Notes under the pieces: generated by a model
Told to the model about the DNA's origin: nothing
The model's input: the letters and a program-made list of their open reading frames with translations, nothing else
The model's database searches: none
Program-made: the position numbers and the translations under genes
Shown here: one piece after another, positions 30,300 to 39,867 of the stretch
Position numbering within the stretch: the stretch's first letter is position 1
Layout of the letters: each line of letters starts with the position of its first letter
NCBI RefSeq assembly: GCF_008808095.1
Contig: NZ_CP023397.1
Coordinates: 248,001-312,000, forward strand
Length of the DNA: 64,000 nt
Direction of reading: 5' to 3'
Origin: Pseudoalteromonas ruthenica
Lineage (GTDB): Bacteria > Pseudomonadota > Gammaproteobacteria > Enterobacterales > Alteromonadaceae

Positions 30300-32234
30300 A
30301 TGCAGAACCTCACCCTCAAAACCATTTTCATTGGTTTTGTGTTTGTCGCCCTGTTTGTGGTTACGTTAGTGACCGCACTCATTAATACTGGGCAGTTTTC
30401 CAGCCTTTATTATCGGCAAACTGAAACGCAGTTATTACCAGATACTGTTGGGCGAGTAGCGAATGAAATTAGAGCCGAGCTAATGTATCCCATTACGGTT
30501 TCAAAAACGCTGTCGCAAAACGCGATGTTGCATCAATGGGTGCGTGATGGCGAGCAAGGGAGTGCTCAGCATGGACTGGTGCTTGATTACTTTCGCGACT
30601 TACAGCAAAAATCCGGTGCTACATCGGTATTTTGGGTGAGCCGAGAAAGCCTGAATTATTACACCGAGAGCGGGCTGTTTAAGCAGGTATCGCGCAGTGA
30701 ATCACGGGATAGCTGGTTCTTTGATTTCATTTCCAGCAGTGCCCAGCAGCAGTTGGCGCTGGATGCCAGTGAACAAGGTGGGCAACTGACTTTATACGTT
30801 AATACCTTAGTGAGTATTGATGGCCAGCGCGCAGGGGTTGCGGGACTGGGTTATGATGTGTCGAAAATTGCCAATATGGTGACCTCACGTAAAGTCGGCG
30901 AGCAAGGGTATCTGTTTTTGGTCGATGACACCCAGCGCATTATTGCTCATGAAAACAGCCGCTTTATTGGCAAAACGGTGGCCGATGTTAACCAGTTAGC
31001 ACCAATGAGCTCGGCTCTTACTAGCAATGGCGGCGGTTTTGTACTCAATGAAACTGAGCTCGATGATGAAGCTGTCTATGGTGCGGTGATGCCCATTGAA
31101 GGCACCGAGTTGAAGCTGGTCGCGGTGTTGCCAGAGCATGAGATCTCCGGTGCGATTAACTCGGTTATTTGGACTTCGGTGCTTGCCAGTGTGGTACTTG
31201 CAGTGGTGTTCTTGGTGCTAACCATGTATTTTGCCAACTGGCTAAGCAGCCGCATTCGCACCGTGGGTGATGACCTCCTTGCCATGTCTGGGCAAGGAGG
31301 TGATTTAAGTACGCGCCTTGATGATAGCGTTGATAATGAGTTGGGGCATCTGGCCAAGGGCTTTAACGCCATTATTACTAAAGTCGCAGAGCTGGTGGAT
31401 GAAATCAGTGTCACCGAACAAGCGATGCGCGAGGGCATTGCTGAGCTGGCTGATTTTTCCGATAAAACCTTCAGCGCCACAGAAAGCCAGCGCTCACAGA
31501 CGGATCAGGTCGCGACAGCGATCACCGAAATGGGGCAAACGATTACCGAGGTATCCGATATTGCCCATCGTACCGCCAGTGATACCGAAGAAGCGGTGCG
31601 TGAAACGACCACCACCAACGACAATATGACGCTCACCGCGCAAACCATGCAAGAGCTCAACGATATTCTCAATAATGTGGATAGCAGCGTGGGTGAGTTT
31701 GCTAATCAGGCGGCAGAAATTAACTCGGTGGTGGAAGTGATCAATGCCATTTCCGAACAAACGAATTTATTAGCCCTGAACGCCGCTATCGAAGCTGCTC
31801 GCGCCGGTGAGCAAGGGCGTGGTTTTGCTGTGGTTGCGGATGAGGTGCGTTCACTGGCGCAGCGTACGCAAAAGTCTACCTCGGAGATCCGCGATCAAGT
31901 GGCGCGCTTGCAAAGCACTTCGACGCAATCACAAGAGGCCATCGCACGAGGCACAGAAAGTAGCCGCCAAGTCACTGAACACACGCAAACGGCGGTGGCG
32001 TCGCTGCGCGCGATTCAGCAAAAGTTTGAGGAAATCAGTCAGGGCAATCATCAGGTTGCCGCCGCCACCGAAGAGCAGGGCACCGTGGTTGAGCACATCA
32101 ACCAGTCGGCCCATGAAATATCAGACAGTGCTGGCAGTATTCACTCTTATGCCGAGCAGCAGCAAAGCGCAACGCAAAGTTTATTAGCGCGGGCGCAGCA
32201 CCTGCGCGATTTAGTGAGTCAATTTAAGGTTTAG
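30300..32234 (+). CDS. methyl-accepting chemotaxis protein with dCache sensor
   Basis: The 644-aa product has a transmembrane helix at 8-30, a periplasmic dCache-type domain (about 35-275, with GYLFLVDD and GGGFVLNE), a second helix (about 285-310), HAMP, and a cytoplasmic signalling domain. The hairpin tip [32 protein letters not shown] is conserved (shown in family form; it spans 31755-31850). A ribosome site GGAG precedes the ATG. It couples an unknown ligand to CheA. It overlaps the convergent glutaminase gene by 4 bp at their stops. Confidence 0.92.
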   Translation: MQNLTLKTIFIGFVFVALFVVTLVTALINTGQFSSLYYRQTETQLLPDTVGRVANEIRAELMYPITVSKTLSQNAMLHQWVRDGEQGSAQHGLVLDYFRDLQQKSGATSVFWVSRESLNYYTESGLFKQVSRSESRDSWFFDFISSSAQQQLALDASEQGGQLTLYVNTLVSIDGQRAGVAGLGYDVSKIANMVTSRKVGEQGYLFLVDDTQRIIAHENSRFIGKTVADVNQLAPMSSALTSNGGGFVLNETELDDEAVYGAVMPIEGTELKLVAVLPEHEISGAINSVIWTSVLASVVLAVVFLVLTMYFANWLSSRIRTVGDDLLAMSGQGGDLSTRLDDSVDNELGHLAKGFNAIITKVAELVDEISVTEQAMREGIAELADFSDKTFSATESQRSQTDQVATAITEMGQTITEVSDIAHRTASDTEEAVRETTTTNDNMTLTAQTMQELNDILNNVDSSVGEFANQAAEINSVVEVINAISEQTNLLALNAAIEAARAGEQGRGFAVVADEVRSLAQRTQKSTSEIRDQVARLQSTSTQSQEAIARGTESSRQVTEHTQTAVASLRAIQQKFEEISQGNHQVAAATEEQGTVVEHINQSAHEISDSAGSIHSYAEQQQSATQSLLARAQHLRDLVSQFKV

Positions 32235-33151
32235 AACAGATGCAGCGAAAGTCTGTCGGCGAATTGCTCCAGCGCATAAAGACCGGCGCTGGAGTTGCCA
32301 AAGGCATTGAGTTTGGGTGACCACACCGAGACTGCAAACTGCCCTGGGACAACGGCAACAATGGCGCCGCCTACTCCAGATTTACCGGGCATGCCGACGC
32401 GATATGCAAAATCGCCAGCGGCGTCATAAAGGCCACTGGTAAAGAGCAGCGAGTTCAATTGCGAGTTTTGTTTGCTGGTCAGAATGCGCTCGCCTGAGGC
32501 GATGTCGACACCACGATTAGCGAGATAGCCAAAGGTGCGCGCCAGTTCTTGGCAGTTCATTTCGATGGCGCAAAAGCCAAAATAAACCTTGAGCACTTCT
32601 TCCACATCATTTTCAAAATTGCCAAACGAGGTCATTAAGTGCGCCATGGCAGCGTTACGATGGCGGTGTTGAAACTCTGAGCGGGATACTGTTTGGTTGA
32701 TACACACCCGAGGATTACCGCTGAGCCAACGCACCGTTTCTAACATATGGTGAGTGGGCGCGCTTAAGCGGGAGTAAAGTGCATCGCAGGTAACAATCGC
32801 GCCGGCGTTAATAAACGGGTTGCGCGGAATGCCTTGTTCAAATTCAAGCTGGGTAAGCGAGTTAAACGCGGTGCCTGAAGGCTCTTTGCCGACGCGGTGC
32901 CACAACGAGTTGCCATAGCGTTGCAATGCTAAAGTGAGAGTGAGTACTTTGGAGACCGATTGAATGGTAAAAGGCACTTCCACATCGCCGGTACTGAAGG
33001 TTTGCCCATCCACGGTATGCACCGCCATCGCAAACTGCTCACTATCGACCTCAGCCAAAGCCGGAATATAACTGGCCACCGCGCCCTCGAACTGCGACAA
33101 TCGTGAACGTACATCGGCGTTAATGTCGTCAATAACCTGTTGAATATTCAT
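32231..33151 (-). CDS. glsA: glutaminase
   Basis: The 306-aa product begins [17 protein letters not shown] and has the serine-dependent beta-lactamase-like motif SVSK (S65, K68), then [21 protein letters not shown] and [15 protein letters not shown] residues near 240. It turns glutamine into glutamate and ammonia. Length and motifs are normal. It is monocistronic and cytoplasmic. Confidence 0.93.
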   Translation of the reverse strand: MNIQQVIDDINADVRSRLSQFEGAVASYIPALAEVDSEQFAMAVHTVDGQTFSTGDVEVPFTIQSVSKVLTLTLALQRYGNSLWHRVGKEPSGTAFNSLTQLEFEQGIPRNPFINAGAIVTCDALYSRLSAPTHHMLETVRWLSGNPRVCINQTVSRSEFQHRHRNAAMAHLMTSFGNFENDVEEVLKVYFGFCAIEMNCQELARTFGYLANRGVDIASGERILTSKQNSQLNSLLFTSGLYDAAGDFAYRVGMPGKSGVGGAIVAVVPGQFAVSVWSPKLNAFGNSSAGLYALEQFADRLSLHLF

Positions 33152-33342
33152 CCGCTTCTTTCACTTGACTAAAACCCAATGATACGGAATATAACACCTA
33201 TACGAAAGCGTAGCATTGCCCCAAATGATGGCCGCTTTTAGATAACCAATTGCTTTGGCCTCAAGGTATGGGCTCATGAGGCACACAATTAATAAACAAT
33301 AACAGCGCAATGGACTGCTAAGCAGAGAAAAGAGAGTCATCA

Positions 33343-34165
33343 ATGATAAGACGGTTAAGTAGTGCATTGCTGCTAAGTATGAGTATGTTGGTGGGCTGCG
33401 GTGGGTCAAGTTCCGACTCACAAGCGCCTGAAGGGCCGCCGCCCTATCCACCGCAAGGTAGTACATGGCAATGGCAATTATTGGGGGCGCTCAATAGCGA
33501 GTACGATGTATTCGCTTATGACATTGATTTGTTTAATACCGCTGCCGAGACCATTGCCAGCCTCCAACAGCAAGGGCGCTTCGTCATCTGTTATTTTTCA
33601 GCCGGAAGTTATGAATCTTACCGTGAGGATGCCGGCGAGTTTTTAGACTCCGAGCTTGGCAATACCTTGGCGAACTTTGCTAACGAACGTTGGTTGGACA
33701 CGCGCAGTAGCAATGTCCGCGCTATCATGCGCGCGCATGGATTTGGCCGCTGCCAAAGGGTGTGATGCGGTGGAGCCGGATAATGTTGATGGTCACATTA
33801 ATGACACCGGCTTTGCACTCACTCGTGAGAACAGCATTAATTGCAGCCAGTTTATCGCTGAATATGCGCGCTCGCTCGGCTTGTATGTGGGTCTCAAAAA
33901 CAATGTTGGCCTGGCGCAAACCTTGGAGCCTTACTTTGATTTTGCGGTTAATGAATCGTGCTTTCGCTTTAATGAGTGTGCACGCCTAGCCCCTTTTGTT
34001 GATGCTAAAAAGGCGGTTTTTCATGTGGAATATTTGTCGGTGGCTGAGGTCGGCAGCGGTGAACTGCAACGAGTCTGTGCACAAACCGAGCCGCTGGGCT
34101 TTTCCACCTTGGTGCTGCCCACGGCATTGAATGACGCGTATCGCTTTAGCTGTCGCGAGCAATGA
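33343..34165 (+). pseudogene. GH114 endo-alpha-1,4-polygalactosaminidase lipoprotein, frameshifted
   Basis: Two frames join into one lipoprotein of about 274 aa. Frame one starts MIRRLSSALLLSM with lipobox LVGC and reads WQWQLLG, YDIDLFNT and VICYFSAGSYE up to about 33736. Frame two continues MDLAAAKGCDAVEPDNVDG, GLKNN and FAVNESCFRFNEC to 34165. All are GH114 motifs, with the catalytic acids expected in YDID and VEPDN. The break lies in a (GC)4 tract at 33729-33736; one more GC unit restores a single 275-codon frame. GH114 enzymes cut galactosamine polymers. The gene converges on pelG at the end of a complete pel operon, so it probably trimmed or released Pel. Either a real (possibly phase-variable) lesion or a sequence error. 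Confidence 0.82.
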
Positions 34166-34177
34166 GCGCTTTACTTA

Positions 34178-35545
34178 TTAGCGTTGCAGCATAAAGGTCT
34201 CATATTCGAGGCGGTTAAACTGACGATTTAGCATCACTAATCCCAAGACGGTGCTGATCAGCATGGCTAAAGCAAAGCCGTAGCCATAGACCTCAGGCCC
34301 AAGCTGAATGGAGAGCTCGGTGAGCATCAAGTTAGCGAGGGTCATCACCGTCACTAGGGCCGTGGCCTGATAACGTTTATCTAAATAAAACATAACGTTG
34401 AGTATGGCCATTAGAATAACTTGCAAAGACACGCCGACTAAATCGACATACAGCAAGTGTAGATACGCGAGGTCTATTTTCAGCAGTGTGAGAATTTCTT
34501 CACTCCACAACAGCAGCAATGCGAGGGTGATCCCTTGCACTTTAAAAATTTGATATAAGCTGTCTTTGCAGTGCAATACCATTTGGTCTTTAAGTAAGTA
34601 CACCGACTCCAAGGTGCCGCCTTCGCGCACCGTTTGGTAAAACCGCTCGTTCGAGGCGGCAAAGTCGGTCTCCATGTGCAGCATAAACACCGCCATGCCA
34701 GGAATAATGGCGAGGTATGCGATAAAAATTGGCAAATCATAAATATATGAGGCGCGGAACATATCGATAACGGCAAAAGACACCTCGGGGTGTAGCCAAA
34801 ATACAAACTTATCTACCCACACCCCCAAGTTATAAAGCAACCCACATAAGGCGAGCGAGTAAAAAGCTTGCTTGCGATTTAAAAACTGAAAGGCGATAAG
34901 CGAACCGGCGCTGTAATTGCGTAAAATAAAAAAGAGTAAAACAAAGGTGATCAGCCCCTGACACGCGGCAAAGATCATCAATAGCCCCAAAATACCGTAA
35001 GGTGGCAGTAACCATGAAGCCAGCACCATCAGGGTGTAGCCAATCGCTAAGGTGGCGACAATCCGATAATACTGCTTCATACCGCTTAGGAATACGATGA
35101 TTAACCACAGGTTGCACAGCACCACAAAGCCGCATAACAACGCCATTTTCACTGCTGCATCTAACGATGTATTGGCCAGTACCGCAATACCAATGGCTGT
35201 GCCAAGCGCCGAAACAATTAACATGCAGCCTAATAAATTTGGCGTTACCTTGTGATCTTTGCCTTCAAATAGCCGGTCGGAGATAAACCGTGTGAGTAGC
35301 AGTTGGAACATACCACTGAGGATCAGGGAGCCAGCCATCATGTAAGTGACTAGCACTAGGTACTGTATGATCAGAATGTTAGGGAACACTCGACCGATGC
35401 TTATCATACCGATGATCATCAGCGCTAAAATGGATAGCACCCAGGGCCCTGAGCCCACAACTGCCGCCAAGCCGTATGCTTCGAGGTAAGAGAGCAGGGT
35501 GTTTTTCTTTAATATTCGGCGTAGCTCAAAGCCTATTCCTGCCAT
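34178..35545 (-). CDS. pelG: Pel exopolysaccharide membrane transporter PelG
   Basis: The 455-aa polytopic protein (about 12 predicted helices) opens MAGIGFELRRILKKNTLLSY, a hallmark of PelG. It belongs to the MOP/PST flippase-like group and forms the inner-membrane synthase with PelD, PelE and PelF. It is the last gene of pelABCDEFG and overlaps pelF by 13 bp. No defect seen. Confidence 0.93.
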   Translation of the reverse strand: MAGIGFELRRILKKNTLLSYLEAYGLAAVVGSGPWVLSILALMIIGMISIGRVFPNILIIQYLVLVTYMMAGSLILSGMFQLLLTRFISDRLFEGKDHKVTPNLLGCMLIVSALGTAIGIAVLANTSLDAAVKMALLCGFVVLCNLWLIIVFLSGMKQYYRIVATLAIGYTLMVLASWLLPPYGILGLLMIFAACQGLITFVLLFFILRNYSAGSLIAFQFLNRKQAFYSLALCGLLYNLGVWVDKFVFWLHPEVSFAVIDMFRASYIYDLPIFIAYLAIIPGMAVFMLHMETDFAASNERFYQTVREGGTLESVYLLKDQMVLHCKDSLYQIFKVQGITLALLLLWSEEILTLLKIDLAYLHLLYVDLVGVSLQVILMAILNVMFYLDKRYQATALVTVMTLANLMLTELSIQLGPEVYGYGFALAMLISTVLGLVMLNRQFNRLEYETFMLQR

Positions 35546-37038
35546 GTCAAATGCTCCTCATACAGTGCTTGGTAGCGCTCATACATCGTATGTTCTTGAT
35601 AATATGCTTGCACTCGGCGATAACCGTTATCACCCATTTGTCGCCAGCGCTGGTCATCTTCCAATAGCGCCAGCAAGGCCTCACTGGCTTGGTTGGGGTC
35701 GGCTATATTTGTTACATAGCCACAGCGTCCAAGTTGTTGGTCGTGTTCGTTCATACCTTCAAGAATTTCGCGGCATGAGCCAACTTCTGAGGCCACACAA
35801 GGGATACCTGCGGCCATGGCTTCAAGTAGCACCAGGGGTTGCGCCTCACTGATGGAGGTGAGCATACACACGCCAAGTTTGGGAAGAATTTCGGCAACAT
35901 TTTGCATGCCCAAGAACAGCACGTTGTCTTGCAGCCCCAAGCTATTAACCAGCAGTTCGCACTCGCGAACATAGCTTGGATCTTCCTCGGTGGGACCAAT
36001 GATCCACCCTTGTAGTTCTGGTTCGCTATTAAGGGCCACACGAATAGCACGAATAAACGTTTTAATATCCTTAATGGGCACCACGCGACCAATTAACCCC
36101 GCGACTTTAGGCGCCTGTTGCGGTCGCTTGGCGTAAGCCTCACTGAAGCGCTCCATACTGATACCGTTGACAATTACCCCGGTTTTATCGGCCGGTGCGC
36201 CGTCTTTTATTTGCCGCTGTCTATTGCCTTCATACAAAGCGACAATGCTATCTGCTTGGTCGTAGGCGGTACGCCCTAATTGCTCAAAAAAATCTATCCA
36301 GGTTTGCCGTGTTTGCTCCATTTTTTTATGGATACTGGTGTCCAGTGCACTGTGGCGGTCTTTGATCCAGCTTGCTTGAGTGAGATCGATTTTGCGCTCT
36401 TTGGTATAAATGCCGTGCTCGGTTAATAAATAAGGCACCTGCTGTTTTTGTTTTGCCAAGGCGCCGAGAAACCCCGCATAACCGGTCGAAATACTGTGAA
36501 ATAGCCGCGCAGGGGGCAGGTTTTCAGCCACTTTGACTAAGGTGAATAGGGGGCTGTAAATGTTGCGAAAGGTCCAAAAGTAATCCACAAACGATTGGTT
36601 TTGCGCGTGTTGGAAATACAAATCAACAATCACATCCCAAGAGCGCTCGCTGTATAAAAAGTCATCATAACTTAGGCCATGCTTTTTACCCAAGTTAGCC
36701 AACAAGCCTTGTAAATGCTCACCATCTAAGGTTTGCTCTGGGTTTTTAAAACGTGAGATGACATTTTGCCAAAGGCTGAAGGCGGATTTTTTCCCGCGTC
36801 GAGCGCGCGGTGCCAGCAAGCCGTCTTTATCCATCAAGTAATGGGTCTCCATGCCGACCACATTGTCGGGCAAGGTGTAATGTTGCTGTTGATAAAAAGA
36901 GCGGCTCCCGCCTATAAATACAAGGTAAAAGTTAAGGTGGCTAAGGCCACTGATCAGCTGATGCACCCAGCTTGATACACCGCCGCGCACGTAAGGGTAC
37001 GTGCCCTCTAACAATAAACACACATCAATACGCTTCAC
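35533..37038 (-). CDS. pelF: Pel glycosyltransferase PelF
   Basis: The 501-aa GT4-family enzyme begins MKRIDVCLLLEGTYPYVRGG. Its C-terminal half has the sugar-nucleotide E-x7-E motif (EAQPLVLLE) followed by AMAAGIPCVASEVGSC. PelF polymerises N-acetylgalactosamine/galactosamine-type sugars from UDP donors in the cytoplasm. It overlaps both pelE and pelG, as expected of a coupled operon. Confidence 0.95.
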   Translation of the reverse strand: MKRIDVCLLLEGTYPYVRGGVSSWVHQLISGLSHLNFYLVFIGGSRSFYQQQHYTLPDNVVGMETHYLMDKDGLLAPRARRGKKSAFSLWQNVISRFKNPEQTLDGEHLQGLLANLGKKHGLSYDDFLYSERSWDVIVDLYFQHAQNQSFVDYFWTFRNIYSPLFTLVKVAENLPPARLFHSISTGYAGFLGALAKQKQQVPYLLTEHGIYTKERKIDLTQASWIKDRHSALDTSIHKKMEQTRQTWIDFFEQLGRTAYDQADSIVALYEGNRQRQIKDGAPADKTGVIVNGISMERFSEAYAKRPQQAPKVAGLIGRVVPIKDIKTFIRAIRVALNSEPELQGWIIGPTEEDPSYVRECELLVNSLGLQDNVLFLGMQNVAEILPKLGVCMLTSISEAQPLVLLEAMAAGIPCVASEVGSCREILEGMNEHDQQLGRCGYVTNIADPNQASEALLALLEDDQRWRQMGDNGYRRVQAYYQEHTMYERYQALYEEHLTWQE

Positions 37039-38005
37039 GACGCCAAAACTCCCTTAATTCATTTAGCGCGTCACCGGGTTCGGTGGGCAGGTGACTGACT
37101 AATAAAGCGGCATGATCGTAATCGCCCTGAGCAAAAGCGGCCTCGGCTAAATAGGGCGCCACTTGTTTTAATAACAGGCCGCGATGACGCGCTTTTTCTA
37201 GATACTGCGTGGCTAAATCATATTCTTGTAATTCCAGCAGCACCCGGCCGAGTTGTAACTCACTGCGCGGTGAAGGGGTGAGGGCTTCGGCTTGCAGTAG
37301 GTAACTTTTCGCTTGCTCTAAGTAGTGATTGCGCAGCGGCCCTTCAGCGATGCCAAGGTAGCATAGCTCCCAATACAGCTCAGCAATTTGAAAGTGCAAT
37401 GAGGCTTGTGCGCCTTCGCTTAGTTTGTTTTTCAATGCGTCAATGTTGCGGTTGATACCAAATTCTATTTTTTCGATGGCGGCGTAGGCAAGTAAACGCA
37501 CGTCATCGACCTTATCAGTCAGCGCTAACTTAAGCAGTGGCACCGCCACGCGCTCTGGTAAAAAGCGACAGGCATTGACCGCAATCAGGCGACGCTCATC
37601 GGAGGGATTAAACAACAAAATATCTTTCAGTGCGGCGGCACCAAATTGGCTTTGTTCTAATTGCTCTGGGTGCAGAGGTAATTCCAAGCTTTCGGAGCGC
37701 TCCCATAGTGCTGGCTGCTTTTTCTTCGGAAAATACAAGGCGACGATAAAAATCGTCGCCAACCCCAGCATACCGACCATGGGCATACTAAACGCAATGA
37801 CAAAAATAAAGGTAATAGCACCGATAACGGGTTGTTTATAACGTCGCGGCAGCGCCAGCCAACACACTAAGGTGAAGGTTCCCGCAGCGGCGCCGTGGCT
37901 GGCAGCATAACTTAACCAGCCGAGCAGGCTAAGGTCTTGCTCGCCGAGTAGGTAAAGGCTTGCCGACTCAAAGAGAATCGTTTGAAGAATCAGCCAAATC
38001 TTCAT
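37025..38005 (-). CDS. pelE: Pel biosynthesis protein PelE
   Basis: The 326-aa protein has two N-terminal transmembrane segments (about 1-60 and 65-90) and then helical, TPR-like repeats to the C-terminus (e.g. LGRVLLELQEYDLATQYLEK, within 245-270). That layout and its slot between pelD and pelF identify PelE, an inner-membrane scaffold of the synthase complex. It overlaps pelD by 38 bp and pelF by 14 bp. Confidence 0.88.
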   Translation of the reverse strand: MKIWLILQTILFESASLYLLGEQDLSLLGWLSYAASHGAAAGTFTLVCWLALPRRYKQPVIGAITFIFVIAFSMPMVGMLGLATIFIVALYFPKKKQPALWERSESLELPLHPEQLEQSQFGAAALKDILLFNPSDERRLIAVNACRFLPERVAVPLLKLALTDKVDDVRLLAYAAIEKIEFGINRNIDALKNKLSEGAQASLHFQIAELYWELCYLGIAEGPLRNHYLEQAKSYLLQAEALTPSPRSELQLGRVLLELQEYDLATQYLEKARHRGLLLKQVAPYLAEAAFAQGDYDHAALLVSHLPTEPGDALNELREFWRREAY

Positions 38006-39335
38006 CGAACGCTCCTAAGTCTTCGAGCAAGGTATTTACCTGCTGGTATTGCTCAAATACCAACAGCGGACCAAATACGTCTAAATCGCCTTCGGCAATG
38101 GGAGCATTATTGGCAAGGATACTGCGGATCCGCTGCACAAATTGCTCTGCTTCCATCACTGTGGTCATCGGTAACAGCACGCACAATGCTTGGCGGCCAT
38201 CTTCTCGCTCGCAAGACCAGTAAATATCGGCACCACGGCGAAAATCGGTAACATGTTCTAAATCGAGATGTTGCCCTTCACTGTTGTCGTAAAACACCAC
38301 CATGGCGCTATCTGCACCGTAATGGCGCTTATACCACAGTTGGTTTTCCAAATACTGGCGGAACAGTTGGCGTTGTTCGGGTTTGAGAATGGGTGCGAAC
38401 AACTGGTGTGACATAAAGTTGGCAATATAACCGGCCAGTAATGCAATCAGGGCAATATTACTTTGCGTGAGGGACACAAACTTGACCTTCTCTGCAAGCA
38501 CCACCCCTTGTAGCTCGCCGCTGACATCAACCAGGGGGATCACCAACTGATAATTGAGATTATACTCATCGCTGTCGATAAAGTTCGCCGGAGAAAGTAC
38601 AGCCTTGGAGGTGTACACATCTTGCAGCATTAAATCATCTGCGATAAGGGCGTGTTCACTGCCAATGGTGGCCAGGGCGCCGGGCACCAGCTTGCCGTCA
38701 CGTATTTCGTATAAGCCTGCTTGATACATGGTAATCACATCAGCAAATACTTGGAGGCTCTTTTGGGCCAAGTTGGCAAGGCGATTTTCCGCATGGCCGG
38801 AGGCCGCTTGTTGGAGTAGTTGAATGCCAGTACGTAGGCTCATTTGTTTACCGGCGGCGCGCTGCTCAAGCTGGTCGTGGGATATCTTCAATAAATGGTA
38901 ATTTTGCGTAAAGCTTTTTAGCTTTTGTTCCATATAGCGGTGGTTTAGCTCAAAGCGCTGGTTGATATCATGCCAGTGATCGCGAAATTCGCCCACCAAC
39001 ATGGTCACCACTGCTGTGCCCACAGACACAGATAGGCTAATTGATACTTCGGTGGCGATAAAATTATCGACCACACCGACACTCACAAGTAACAGCACGA
39101 AGCTCATCATTCCGCGACCAAACCCGTAGCGCAGGGCGATGACAAGGGGCCCCAACATCGGCCAATAAAAGTAATCAGTGGCGTGTTCATGAGCGAGGCT
39201 GGCTTGATACACCCAGATGCTCAGGGCAATAAAGGTGATAAAGACCAGTTCAAACCAGGCGATAGGCTGGTGGTCACTGCCAAAAAGCAGGCGCCTGATA
39301 ACGGCATTGAGGCCACGACGTTTACTGTGAGGCAT
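37968..39335 (-). CDS. pelD: c-di-GMP receptor PelD
   Basis: The 455-aa protein has four N-terminal membrane helices (about 25-115), a coiled segment, a GAF domain (about 170-310) and a degenerate GGDEF domain. The RxxD site that binds c-di-GMP in Pseudomonas aeruginosa is present as RGAD (R367, D370 by my count), and R402 is also present. Binding of c-di-GMP to PelD switches on Pel polymerisation. The enzyme site itself is degenerate, so this is a receptor, not a cyclase. It lies 7 bp after pelC. Confidence 0.94.
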   Translation of the reverse strand: MPHSKRRGLNAVIRRLLFGSDHQPIAWFELVFITFIALSIWVYQASLAHEHATDYFYWPMLGPLVIALRYGFGRGMMSFVLLLVSVGVVDNFIATEVSISLSVSVGTAVVTMLVGEFRDHWHDINQRFELNHRYMEQKLKSFTQNYHLLKISHDQLEQRAAGKQMSLRTGIQLLQQAASGHAENRLANLAQKSLQVFADVITMYQAGLYEIRDGKLVPGALATIGSEHALIADDLMLQDVYTSKAVLSPANFIDSDEYNLNYQLVIPLVDVSGELQGVVLAEKVKFVSLTQSNIALIALLAGYIANFMSHQLFAPILKPEQRQLFRQYLENQLWYKRHYGADSAMVVFYDNSEGQHLDLEHVTDFRRGADIYWSCEREDGRQALCVLLPMTTVMEAEQFVQRIRSILANNAPIAEGDLDVFGPLLVFEQYQQVNTLLEDLGAFDEDLADSSNDSL

Positions 39336-39342
39336 AGCGCGA

Positions 39343-39855
39343 CTAATCCCAGTCTAATTCATCAATCAGGGTATCGATGGCCTCAAGTGCGACCTGCGAG
39401 AGCGACTCACGGCCCCATCCTGTTTTTGATGTGGAACCACGCCAAAGTTCATTGCCACTGCTATCTGCAAGGGTCAGTGTCAGCCCCACAGCTGGCTCAC
39501 CATCCAAGCCATACTTATATTGCCATTCTTGTACTGAACCAGACATCACATAGCCCGGCTGTTGTTCACTCAGCCACCGCTGTGCCTCTTGATTACGCTG
39601 GGCAGGCTCAAGGCTCGCCTGTAAATCACCCACTTGTTGCTTGGGGTAGAGTGTTACCTTCAACCCTTGCTCAGCAAGTGCAGATGCCAGCAGTTGCTCG
39701 GCCTGAGCCTGCGCCATGGGCATATTTGACTGATTTGCCAAGGGCATAATATAAACCTGTTGATTGGCGCTGAGCGTCGGGCTTTCACCGGCATAGTGCG
39801 TTGCGCAACCACTGAGTATGAAGGCCAAAGCCAATGCCATTATTGTTTTCATCAT
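39343..39855 (-). CDS. pelC: Pel outer-membrane lipoprotein PelC
   Basis: The 170-aa product has a lipoprotein signal with lipobox LSGC (Cys17) after MMKTIMALALAFI. The rest fits the small alpha/beta PelC fold that forms a ring under the PelB barrel in the periplasm. It sits between pelB (12-bp gap) and pelD. Its sequence is less conserved than that of its neighbours, so position is important evidence. Confidence 0.87.
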   Translation of the reverse strand: MMKTIMALALAFILSGCATHYAGESPTLSANQQVYIMPLANQSNMPMAQAQAEQLLASALAEQGLKVTLYPKQQVGDLQASLEPAQRNQEAQRWLSEQQPGYVMSGSVQEWQYKYGLDGEPAVGLTLTLADSSGNELWRGSTSKTGWGRESLSQVALEAIDTLIDELDWD

Positions 39856-39867
39856 TTTATCCTCACA

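Noticed and set aside
31076..31480. 134-aa - strand frame inside the chemoreceptor
   Set aside because: Antisense shadow of the HAMP/signalling region; no independent support.
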